Shown here: positions 8,804 through 16,292 of the stretch, in pieces
Layout of the letters: each line of letters starts with the position of its first letter
Numbering within the stretch: the first letter of the stretch is position 1
NCBI GenBank assembly: GCA_028345065.1
Contig: JAOMCN010000019.1
Location: forward strand, 1 to 40,171
Direction: 5' to 3'
DNA from: Rhodospirillales bacterium
Lineage (GTDB): Bacteria > Pseudomonadota > Alphaproteobacteria > Rhodospirillales > UBA2165
DNA length: 40,171 bases
Translations under genes and position numbers: made by a program
The notes under the pieces: model-generated
What the model was told of the DNA's origin: nothing
Database searches by the model: none
What the model saw: only the letters and a program-made list of their open reading frames with translations

Positions 8804-9383
8804 ATTAGCGCTCATTCGTCACGGAACAACGGATTGGAACCGCCGCAAAATTGTCCAGGGTAAGACCGACATACCACTGGACGAATTGGGAAGAGAAGAG
8901 GTAGCTGGATGGTCGTTAGCCCCTGCCTTCAAGGTTTATAAATGGATTTCAAGTCCATTAAGTCGTGCCGCAACAACAGCTTTTATTTTGAGTGGAGAAA
9001 AACCTAGGACTGACAAACGGCTGACGGAGATGAGTTGGGGCGAATGGGAGGGTCGTGTTTTAGACGAGCTTCGTCAGGAACTGGGCGATCTGATGGCAGT
9101 TCGGGAGGCTGAAGGTCTTGACTTTAAGGGTCCTGACGGGGAAAGCCCTCGCGAAGTGCAATGCCGGGTTATGCCTCTCCTAAAGGAGATCGCAAGTAGT
9201 GGTAACGATACATTAGCAATCTGTCACAAGGGCGTCATTCGTGCCATATTCGCGATGGCAGAAAACTGGAACATGGTTGATAAACCAAAACACAAACTAA
9301 GGGATGGGTGTCTCCAGCTGTTTGAATTAGATGCTTGCGGGCACCCTAAAATTGCACAACTTAACATTGACATGACCACTTGA
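8796..9383 (+). CDS. Histidine phosphatase family protein
   Basis: 195 residues of the phosphoglycerate-mutase-like histidine phosphatase superfamily. The phosphate-accepting RHG motif is at residues 8-10 (LALIRHGTTDWN). The second-histidine region is ICHKGVIRAIFAM, and the acid region is TEMSWGEWEGR. Start is GTG 8796, overlapping the previous gene by 8 bases; TGA at 9381-9383 overlaps the next ATG. Placed between glycosyltransferases, it most plausibly removes phosphate from a sugar-phosphate intermediate or product, as in other transferase/phosphatase pairs; this is inference from context. A general alpha-ribazole-phosphatase-like activity cannot be excluded. Confidence 0.88.
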   Translation: MVKLALIRHGTTDWNRRKIVQGKTDIPLDELGREEVAGWSLAPAFKVYKWISSPLSRAATTAFILSGEKPRTDKRLTEMSWGEWEGRVLDELRQELGDLMAVREAEGLDFKGPDGESPREVQCRVMPLLKEIASSGNDTLAICHKGVIRAIFAMAENWNMVDKPKHKLRDGCLQLFELDACGHPKIAQLNIDMTT

Positions 9384-10546
9384 TGAGTGCGCCTAGGGTA
9401 CTTTTTTATGTGCAGCACTTATTGGGGATTGGCCATCTTAAGCGTGCCACGACCTTGGCAAGGGCAATGACGGAACAAGGCCTAAATGTCACTGTTGTTT
9501 CCGGCGGTGAGTTTGTTCCGGTAATAGATGACAGGGGTATGAATTTTGTGCAATTACCGGCTATCCGTTCAGCGGATAGAACCTTCAGTGCGTTGGTAGA
9601 TGCGGATGGAATAGGGTTGTCCGATACCTTAAAGACAAGACGCCGAGCAAAATTATTAGATTTATTCGGTGAATTGTGTCCACAGATATTAATCATCGAA
9701 TTGTTTCCGTTTGGCCGTCGCCAGTTGGAGTTTGAACTAATACCCTTATTGGATGCTGCTAAGGTTGCTAAACAAAGACCAGTAATTGTGTCATCCGTTA
9801 GGGACATATTGGTCGAAAAAAACAACCCCCATCGGGTAGAAGAAATGGTCAAAAAGGCCAAGGCTTACTTTGATCGGATCTTGGTTCATGGAGACCCTGA
9901 TTTTATCGCGTTTGATAAAACCTTTCCACGCGCTCAAGAATTAGCGGACATGTTGCATTACACCGGATACGTAGTGGAACGTCACGCAAGTTCAAACGAA
10001 ACAAAAGGGAAAGGAGAGGTTATCGTCTCGTCAGGTAGTGGTGCGGTTGGAGAATTACTGCTTCGATCGGCACAAAGAATTCGCCCATACACCTATCTTT
10101 CTGATGTCAATTGGCGACTTTTGGCAGGACATTATATGGATGAACAAGTATTTAAATCTATCCATTCTGCTGCAGTAGAGGGTGTGATTGTTGAACGGGC
10201 AAGACCTGATTTTATAAACTTATTGAAGAATTGTAGGCTCTCAATTTCACAGGGTGGCTATAATACTGTAATGGAAGTGCTGGCGACGGGTGCTAACGGT
10301 ATCGCCATACCCTATGCCGGGGGTCAGGAGACGGAGCAGACCTTAAGGGTTAAGTTAATGGAAGAACGAGGTTTAATACGTCAGATTCCTGAAGCTCGTC
10401 TTTCTGATAAAATTTTGATCGATACCGTGAATAATACCCAAAACCAGAAGCCTAGCAGAAATAATAGAATTAACTTAGATGGGGCAATTACATCTGCGAA
10501 TTTGGTAGCATCATGGGCAAGAGAATTAAAAGAGTCATATGCCTAG
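9383..10546 (+). CDS. MurG-like glycosyltransferase, COG4671 family (paralogue 2)
   Basis: 387 residues. ATG 9383 overlaps the phosphatase TGA by one base (TGATG); a TTG one codon upstream is a less likely start. Same architecture as the protein at 5186-6421: N-terminal loop GIGHLKR (residues 15-21), a central DRILVHGDPDFIAFDKTFP segment, VSSGSGAVGELLL beginning the C-terminal domain, and donor motif GGYNTVMEVLATG (from residue 291) followed by IPYAGGQETEQTLR. The two paralogues flank the other glycosyltransferases and probably make different linkages on one product. No membrane segment. The 137-base gap after it contains a weak CCGTTC/GAACGG hairpin (10580-10598) without a T-tract. Confidence 0.82.
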   Translation: MSAPRVLFYVQHLLGIGHLKRATTLARAMTEQGLNVTVVSGGEFVPVIDDRGMNFVQLPAIRSADRTFSALVDADGIGLSDTLKTRRRAKLLDLFGELCPQILIIELFPFGRRQLEFELIPLLDAAKVAKQRPVIVSSVRDILVEKNNPHRVEEMVKKAKAYFDRILVHGDPDFIAFDKTFPRAQELADMLHYTGYVVERHASSNETKGKGEVIVSSGSGAVGELLLRSAQRIRPYTYLSDVNWRLLAGHYMDEQVFKSIHSAAVEGVIVERARPDFINLLKNCRLSISQGGYNTVMEVLATGANGIAIPYAGGQETEQTLRVKLMEERGLIRQIPEARLSDKILIDTVNNTQNQKPSRNNRINLDGAITSANLVASWARELKESYA

Positions 10547-10683
10547 CGATGCCTCCAAAACTCAGCTAATATGAGAAGGCCGTTCCCTCGTCGAACGGGC
10601 ATGATTTCGTGGTAACTAGTTATTTGTTGGTTTATTCGTCTTAAAATAGGCATTTGTAGACGCTGCAGAAAGGAAGAGAGAAC

Positions 10684-13600
10684 ATGGAACGGGGTGTCTT
10701 TCAGTTTGTATTTCGCTACAGTAAAGCGCAGCAGTTAGTTTTGATCCTAGTAGTAATCGCTTCGCTACCGTTTTATTTTTTCTCACTCGATATTCCTAAA
10801 CAGATTGTTGATAAAGCCATAAAAGGGATAGACAACGGGGTAGTATTTCCGTTGAATTACTATGGCCTTCAGTTGGAACAAATTGAGTTTTTGTTAGTTT
10901 TGTGTGCGCTGTTCCTCGTATTGGTTGTTGTAAATGGGGGATTTAAATTTTTTCTCAATGTTTACCGCGGTGCTGCAGGAGAGCGTTTGCTAAGACGTTT
11001 GCGTTACCAGCTTATAGAACGCGTATTGCGGTTTCCCCTTCCTCAATTTCGTAAAACCTCTCAAGGTGAAGTGGTGTCTATGGTTACCCTTGAGACGGAG
11101 CCACTGGGTGGTTTTTTTGGGGATGCCCTCAATCTTCCGTCATACCAAGGTGGGTTGTTGTTAACTTTAATGGGTTTCATGTTCGTTCAGGACTGGAAAC
11201 TAGGTCTAGCGGCTATAGCACTCTACCCAGTTCAAGGTTGGCTGATTCCCAAGCTTCAGCGCCAGGTGAATGCGCTTGGGAAAGAGAGAGTTAAGTCGGT
11301 ACGACGCCTTAACGAGAGGATTGGTGAAGCAGTTACAGGTGCTCACGAGGTCCACGCCAATGATACCTCGCAATATGAATTAGCTGATTATTCAACACGC
11401 CTCGGCAAGATATTCGATATTCGGTACCAAATTTATAAAAAGAAATTTTTTATCAAGTTTGTGAACAATTTTCTGGCTCTCCTCACGCCGTTTTTCTTTT
11501 ATTCGATTGGCGGTTGGCTGGTTATTGTTGGTGATATGACCGTTGGTTCACTTATTGCTGTATTGGGCGCTTATAAGGATGTTTCTGCGCCCTGGAAAAT
11601 GCTTCTTGGATATTATCAACGCAAAGAAGATGCCAGGATTAAATATGAGCAATTAATTGAAAAGTTTGAACTCAATGATCTTTTGGAAGAAGAAAAATTG
11701 GTTGCTGAACCGGATGACAAGCCGGCAATGACTGGCCAACTTGTTGCCGCTAATACAAGCCTGTCGGAAGATGATGGGCTGAAAGTCGTCGATGGGGCAT
11801 CCATGAGGGTGGACTTGCCATCCCATTTTGCGGTTGTTGGTCCTCCCGGAGGCGGAAAGGGTGAATTTTCGCAAATGATTGCCCGTTTATTGAACCCTTC
11901 GGGCGGTAAAATATCTCTCAATGATACTGATTTATCAGGTTTGCCTGAAGCGTTCACCGGGCGCCAGATATCCTATGCTGGTCAGACTCCCTACATATTT
12001 GGCGGATCGATTAGAGATAATCTACTTTATGGTCTTAAACACCGTCCTCTTCGGGAAATTGAATATGAGGGTTCGGCTGCAAGCGCTCGCGAACGTCAAA
12101 TATCTGAGGCAGATGTTACCGGAAATGTGTCTCATGACATCAATGCGAATTGGGTGGATGTTAATGCCGCTGGAGCGGATAGTGAAGACGACCTAGTTGG
12201 ACGAATGCAGCACTATTTGAAGATAGTTGGTTTGGAGGACGATGTATATTCCATAGGACTTCGGCAAAATATAGAACCATCAGAACGTCCGGAACTCGTG
12301 GAGAATTTACTAGCGGCACGTAAAAAAATGCGAGAGCGATTGGATGAAGGAAAGGTTTCGGATTACGTCGAGTCGTTTGATGCTGATAAATTTAATAGCA
12401 ATGCATCTGTAGCAGAAAATATTCTCTTTGGGACTCCGGTAGGCGCAAACTTTGAAATTGAGAATTTAGGACACAATGATTACGTCATGGACCTATTGGA
12501 AAAGGTTGGTCTTAAAGAGGAGTTCATGCAAAAAGGCCAAAGGCTTGCGGAAATTATGGTCGACCTGTTCCAGGATTTGGCACCGGATCATGAATTCTGG
12601 GAACGCTTTAGTTTTATTGGACCCGATGATTTGCCAGAGTTTCAGGCAATTTTAAAGCGTATCGGCCAGAATAGTCTTGAAAATGCCAGCGTAGAAGACC
12701 GTGCATTATTAGTTGAACTACCATTTAAGCTCATACCAGCTCGTCACCATTTGGGTCTGGTAGATGAAGAGTTCGAGATAAGAATTCTTGAAGCACGCCG
12801 GGAGTTTGCTGCTAATTTACCTGAAGATCTTAGAGGAGGGGTCGAATTTTTTGAGGCGGGGAGTTACAATACTGCCTCATCGGTTCAGGATAATATCCTT
12901 TTCGGAAAACGGGCTAGTGAACGCGCGGGTAGCAGCAAGATAGTGGGTGAAGTTCTTGCCAAGGTTGTCGATGAGACAGGTATCCGGAACGAAGTTATTA
13001 ATTTAGGACTTGGCTACGAAGTCGGCATCGGCGGGGCAAGGCTATCACCGATTCAACGGCAAAAACTAGCAATTGCCCGTAGCCTTATTAAACAGCCAGA
13101 CCTCTTAATTTTGAACGAAGCGCTTTCCGGCTTGGATTCGGAGAGTCAAAAAATGCTCCTCAAAGGGGTGCGTGAAGAGCAGAGTGGAAAAAGTTTTATG
13201 CTGGTGCCGAGTGAACCAGAGGTAGATGAAAGTTTTGACCATGTATTTACCATGGAGGGTGGACGCATTTCTGGAAGCGGCGAAGCCTCGTCAGCTGAAC
13301 CTGCAGCCACGGCTGCAGCGGAAACTGCAATAGAAGGGGGCTTTGGAGAGGAAATTGATGTACTCGCGGCGATACCTATGTTTGCGGGAATGGACCGTTC
13401 TAAACTGAAGCTACTTTCTTTCGCGAGTGAACGGTATCAGTATGAACCTGGAGAAGTGGTAATCAAGCAAGGCGACTTGGGCGACAAAGCTTACGTGATA
13501 GTAGATGGTGAGGCCGAGGTGCTTCTCGAAACCTCTGAAGGTCCGAAAAAACTTGTCACCATGAAGAAGAACGAGTTGTTTGGAGAACTTGCTCTTTTAT

Positions 13601-13794
13601 GTGAAGCACCAAGGACCGCCACAATCGAAGCAGGTACTGGCCTCCAGGTCATGAGTATTGAAAAGGATATATTTTTTACATTGATAGCTGAGGATCCACA
13701 AATGAGCGCACGCCTTACGCGATCTGTGGCAGAGCGTCTAGAGAGAACCACGCGCGACCTTGGTGAGGCTCTATCGGCTGGCGGGAGTTCATGA
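10684..13794 (+). CDS. ABC-exporter-like protein with repeated, degenerate ATPase domain and C-terminal cyclic-nucleotide-binding domain
   Basis: 1036 residues. Residues about 15-320 form an exporter-type transmembrane domain (YRGAAGERLLRRLRYQLIERVL is typical). The nucleotide-binding domain starts near 345 but is abnormal. Walker A is GPPGGGKGEF (386-395), lacking the Ser/Thr after Lys392. The Q-loop Gln is Q434. The signature is LSPIQRQ (787-793) instead of LSGGQ. Walker B has Asn811 for Asp while keeping Glu812. The H-loop reads LVPSEPE with no His. About 290 extra residues lie between Q-loop and signature, with three copies of a SxxxN-[IL]-L-[FY]-G motif (S442, S575, S733). Residues about 895-1025 are a cNMP-binding domain with phosphate cassette FGELALLCEAPRTA (F966, E968, R977). 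Strong AAGGAAGAGAG ribosome site. Probably a cNMP-responsive transporter for the neighbouring glycosyltransferase product; inference. Confidence 0.85.
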   Translation: MERGVFQFVFRYSKAQQLVLILVVIASLPFYFFSLDIPKQIVDKAIKGIDNGVVFPLNYYGLQLEQIEFLLVLCALFLVLVVVNGGFKFFLNVYRGAAGERLLRRLRYQLIERVLRFPLPQFRKTSQGEVVSMVTLETEPLGGFFGDALNLPSYQGGLLLTLMGFMFVQDWKLGLAAIALYPVQGWLIPKLQRQVNALGKERVKSVRRLNERIGEAVTGAHEVHANDTSQYELADYSTRLGKIFDIRYQIYKKKFFIKFVNNFLALLTPFFFYSIGGWLVIVGDMTVGSLIAVLGAYKDVSAPWKMLLGYYQRKEDARIKYEQLIEKFELNDLLEEEKLVAEPDDKPAMTGQLVAANTSLSEDDGLKVVDGASMRVDLPSHFAVVGPPGGGKGEFSQMIARLLNPSGGKISLNDTDLSGLPEAFTGRQISYAGQTPYIFGGSIRDNLLYGLKHRPLREIEYEGSAASARERQISEADVTGNVSHDINANWVDVNAAGADSEDDLVGRMQHYLKIVGLEDDVYSIGLRQNIEPSERPELVENLLAARKKMRERLDEGKVSDYVESFDADKFNSNASVAENILFGTPVGANFEIENLGHNDYVMDLLEKVGLKEEFMQKGQRLAEIMVDLFQDLAPDHEFWERFSFIGPDDLPEFQAILKRIGQNSLENASVEDRALLVELPFKLIPARHHLGLVDEEFEIRILEARREFAANLPEDLRGGVEFFEAGSYNTASSVQDNILFGKRASERAGSSKIVGEVLAKVVDETGIRNEVINLGLGYEVGIGGARLSPIQRQKLAIARSLIKQPDLLILNEALSGLDSESQKMLLKGVREEQSGKSFMLVPSEPEVDESFDHVFTMEGGRISGSGEASSAEPAATAAAETAIEGGFGEEIDVLAAIPMFAGMDRSKLKLLSFASERYQYEPGEVVIKQGDLGDKAYVIVDGEAEVLLETSEGPKKLVTMKKNELFGELALLCEAPRTATIEAGTGLQVMSIEKDIFFTLIAEDPQMSARLTRSVAERLERTTRDLGEALSAGGSS
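12382..12906 (+). repeat. Internal protein repeats (Q-loop-to-signature module) inside the ABC gene
   Basis: Two segments of the encoded protein match each other: the first around residues 567-583, ending SVAENILFG, and the second around 725-741, ending SVQDNILFG. Both have an F-[DE]-A-x-x-[FY]-N-[ST] lead-in. Each is followed 33-34 residues later by a helix motif (KVGLKEEF with G609; ETGIRNEV with G766). A third, looser copy is the genuine post-Q-loop SIRDNLLYG (S442) with KIVGLEDDV (G516). At DNA level the copies have diverged, so the duplication is old. Confidence 0.65.
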
Positions 13795-13882
13795 GCCTAA
13801 CGGGCTGTCAAAATTTTACTCCGGGCTAACTATTATGACTTCATCGAATATTTGAAGACAAAGAGCGGGACGTAAAATTAGA

Positions 13883-14386
13883 ATGGCAGGTGAGTATGGT
13901 TACCCGTTCTCTTCAGTAAGGGGAGATTTTATCCGCGCTATCGTAGGTTTGGTTTTGTGCAGTCTGCCGGTTATGTTTGGCTTGGAGCTCATCGTTGTAC
14001 TGTGGTTTCTCGTGCCGTTAATCATTTTATTCCTTATCTTTCTGGTGAGAACTATTTTTAGGTATGTGACAACGGTCACCGTCACTGAAGAATGGATACG
14101 AGTAAACTCTTTCTTTAAGACCACCCTTTACTGGTCTGAAGTCACAGATTTTAAGTTGTCCTATTTTACTTTATGGCGTGGTGGCGAAAAGGGATGGATG
14201 GAAATGCAGTTAAGAAACGCCAAAAAATCCATTAGAATTGAATCGTCATTGATCGGGTTTGAACAAGTTGCGTCTCGAGCATTGTCCGCGGCTGAAGATA
14301 ATCACGTGTCCCTCAATTCAGCAACTGCCAGTAATATTCAAGCTTTTGGTTTTAATTTGAAAAGGCAGGAGGTTAGTGTTGGCTAA
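13883..14386 (+). CDS. Membrane-anchored PH-like domain protein
   Basis: 167 residues. Two hydrophobic segments (about 17-35 and 37-56) form a hairpin anchor. They are followed by a domain of about 80 residues that reads like bacterial PH / YdbT-type domains: TVTVTEEWIRVNSFFKTTLYW, EVTDFKLSYFTLW, then MEMQLRNAKKSIRIES and a final helix. Such domains usually serve as membrane-associated assembly modules; the specific role is unknown. It sits between the ABC-cNBD gene and the importer operon, and its stop lies 10 bases inside the next gene, so it is probably co-transcribed with the importer genes. ATG at 13883 has only a weak ribosome site. Confidence 0.65.
   Translation: MAGEYGYPFSSVRGDFIRAIVGLVLCSLPVMFGLELIVVLWFLVPLIILFLIFLVRTIFRYVTTVTVTEEWIRVNSFFKTTLYWSEVTDFKLSYFTLWRGGEKGWMEMQLRNAKKSIRIESSLIGFEQVASRALSAAEDNHVSLNSATASNIQAFGFNLKRQEVSVG
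14367..14372 (+). promoter_or_regulatory. Ribosome binding site of the fused ATPase gene
   Basis: A perfect AGGAGG lies 3 bases before GTG 14376 and 6 bases before TTG 14379. The 6-base spacing is more normal, so initiation may be at the TTG (one residue shorter); both are in frame. It lies inside the end of the PH-like gene, indicating translation coupled to that gene. Confidence 0.6.
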
Positions 14387-16292
14387 TCTTCTTGAAGTAA
14401 AAGACCTCGCGGTGGAGTTTCGTGTCCAGGAAGGGGTTGTCAAAGCAGTTGATGGGGTATCGTTTCGAATAAAACCGGCAACAACGACTGCAATTGTAGG
14501 TGAATCGGGTTCAGGGAAGTCAACTGTTGCCCAGGCGATCATGGGCATTCTGCCCAAAGTGGCGACCATAACAGGTGGACAGATACTTTTTTCGGACAAT
14601 AAAGACGGTTCCGCGATAATGCCCGATGATGACCTGAAGAGCGTATTGGATATCGCCAAAATAGACCCGAATAGTAAAATAATGCAATCGATTCGTGGCC
14701 GTTGTATATCTATGATATTTCAGGAACCTATGACTTCCCTATCGCCGTTACATACAGTTGGGGATCAAATTACCGAGGCTATGGTTCTTCATTCAGACTT
14801 GGGGAAATCTACGGCACGGGACGCTGTGGTGGAGATGCTAAAGGTTGTCGGCTTTCCTAACCCAGGTAATGCGCTTGATACATATCCATTTGAATTGTCA
14901 GGTGGATTACGACAGAGAGCAATGATTGCAATGGCGCTCGTTTGTCGACCGTCTCTGTTGATAGCTGACGAGCCAACTACAGCTCTTGATGTAACGATAC
15001 AGGCCCAAATTTTAAAACTTATCAATGACCTGCAGTCTGATCTTAAGATGTCAGTACTGATAATCACTCACGATTTGGGAGTAGTTGCAAATGTAGCTGA
15101 AGAAGTCATAGTGATGTATAACGGTAAGGTCGTAGAGGCTGGCGGTATAGATGATATATTTCGTAATGCATCACATCCTTATCTAAAATCTTTGCTGCGG
15201 GCAGTGCCTCATTTTAATATGAAACCGGGTGAAAGATTAATACCCATTCGTGAGATAGAGCCTACCACTGGCCATTTGTTAGCCCAGACACAAAGTTCTC
15301 TTAATCCGGAAGTCAGCTCTACACCGATTTTGACTGTCCGTAATATCAGCAAGCAATTTTCAATTCGAAAAAAGGGTATGTTTGGCGGATCTGATAGAGT
15401 TATAAATGCAGTCGACAATGTAAGTTTTGAGATCAAACGAGGAAAAACGCTAGGCCTTGTAGGGGAAAGTGGCTGCGGTAAAACGACACTTAGTAAGATT
15501 ATCATGCGGGCACTGGCTGCGGACAGCGGTGAAGTAATCTTTAATGATATGGGCACCGAAGTAAACCTCACTCAACTAAGGGGCCGTGACCTAATCCCGT
15601 ATCGAACTAAATATCAGTACGTATTTCAGGACCCATTTGGGGCGTTAAACCCCCGAATGACGGTTTTCGACATCATCAGTGAGCCACTTATTATCCACAA
15701 GATTGGGGATGGCAGCTACCGAATGGAAATGGTTAAGGAATTAATGAATTTAGTAGGTCTTGATCCACGGTTTCTAAATCGTTACCCGCACAGTTTTTCG
15801 GGTGGTCAGCGCCAGCGTATCAGTATTGCCCGTTCTCTGGCTTTAAAACCTGACCTTTTACTCTGCGATGAGCCGGTTTCAGCGCTGGACGTTTCAGTTC
15901 AGGCACAGATATTAAATTTGATGAAGGATCTTCAACAGGAGTTGGGTCTTACATACTTGTTTGTTTCTCACAATTTGGCAGTGGTTGATTATGTCTCTGA
16001 TGAAATCGCAGTGATGTGTGGTGGCCGTTTAGTCGAATTAGCACCCAAGGACGAATTGTTTAATAATCCCACGCATCCATACACGCGTGCACTGTTGGCA
16101 GCTGTTCCCTACCCCGATCCAGATCTCAAATTGGATCTAGGTGAATTGTTGGAGGGGAAAAGTTCTGATTCGAATAATTGGCCTGAACCGTTCACTATTA
16201 CTGCGGCTAGGACAGGGAAATTGGTAGAGGTTTCCGAACGCCATTTTGTTCGGATGAACGAGGATAGCGAGGAGTTACGGAAAGTCTCATGA
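14376..16292 (+). CDS. Family-5 ABC importer, fused dual ATP-binding protein (DppD-DppF fusion)
   Basis: 638 residues with two complete ABC ATPases in one chain. First: Walker A GESGSGKST, signature LSGGLRQR, Walker B LLIADEPTTALD, H-loop ITHDLGV, and an oligopeptide-type C-terminal extension (HPYLKSLLRAVP). Second: Walker A GESGCGKTT, signature FSGGQRQR, Walker B LLCDEPVSALD, H-loop SHNLAV, again with HPYTRALLAAVP. All catalytic motifs are intact, unlike the ABC protein upstream. It powers import through the two permeases encoded downstream. Start is GTG 14376 or TTG 14379. The stop overlaps the solute-binding-protein start as ATGA. Fused ATPases of this kind are common in alphaproteobacterial peptide, opine and oligosaccharide importers. 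Confidence 0.93.
   Translation: MLANLLEVKDLAVEFRVQEGVVKAVDGVSFRIKPATTTAIVGESGSGKSTVAQAIMGILPKVATITGGQILFSDNKDGSAIMPDDDLKSVLDIAKIDPNSKIMQSIRGRCISMIFQEPMTSLSPLHTVGDQITEAMVLHSDLGKSTARDAVVEMLKVVGFPNPGNALDTYPFELSGGLRQRAMIAMALVCRPSLLIADEPTTALDVTIQAQILKLINDLQSDLKMSVLIITHDLGVVANVAEEVIVMYNGKVVEAGGIDDIFRNASHPYLKSLLRAVPHFNMKPGERLIPIREIEPTTGHLLAQTQSSLNPEVSSTPILTVRNISKQFSIRKKGMFGGSDRVINAVDNVSFEIKRGKTLGLVGESGCGKTTLSKIIMRALAADSGEVIFNDMGTEVNLTQLRGRDLIPYRTKYQYVFQDPFGALNPRMTVFDIISEPLIIHKIGDGSYRMEMVKELMNLVGLDPRFLNRYPHSFSGGQRQRISIARSLALKPDLLLCDEPVSALDVSVQAQILNLMKDLQQELGLTYLFVSHNLAVVDYVSDEIAVMCGGRLVELAPKDELFNNPTHPYTRALLAAVPYPDPDLKLDLGELLEGKSSDSNNWPEPFTITAARTGKLVEVSERHFVRMNEDSEELRKVS

Noticed and set aside
9406-9861. 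151-codon minus-strand open frame
   Set aside because: Shadow of the COG4671 paralogue 2; low-complexity Ser/Asn-rich translation without a start signal.
10580-10598. CCGTTC/GAACGG hairpin as terminator of the glycosyltransferase run
   Set aside because: Only 6 bp, no T-tract after it; not enough to call a terminator.
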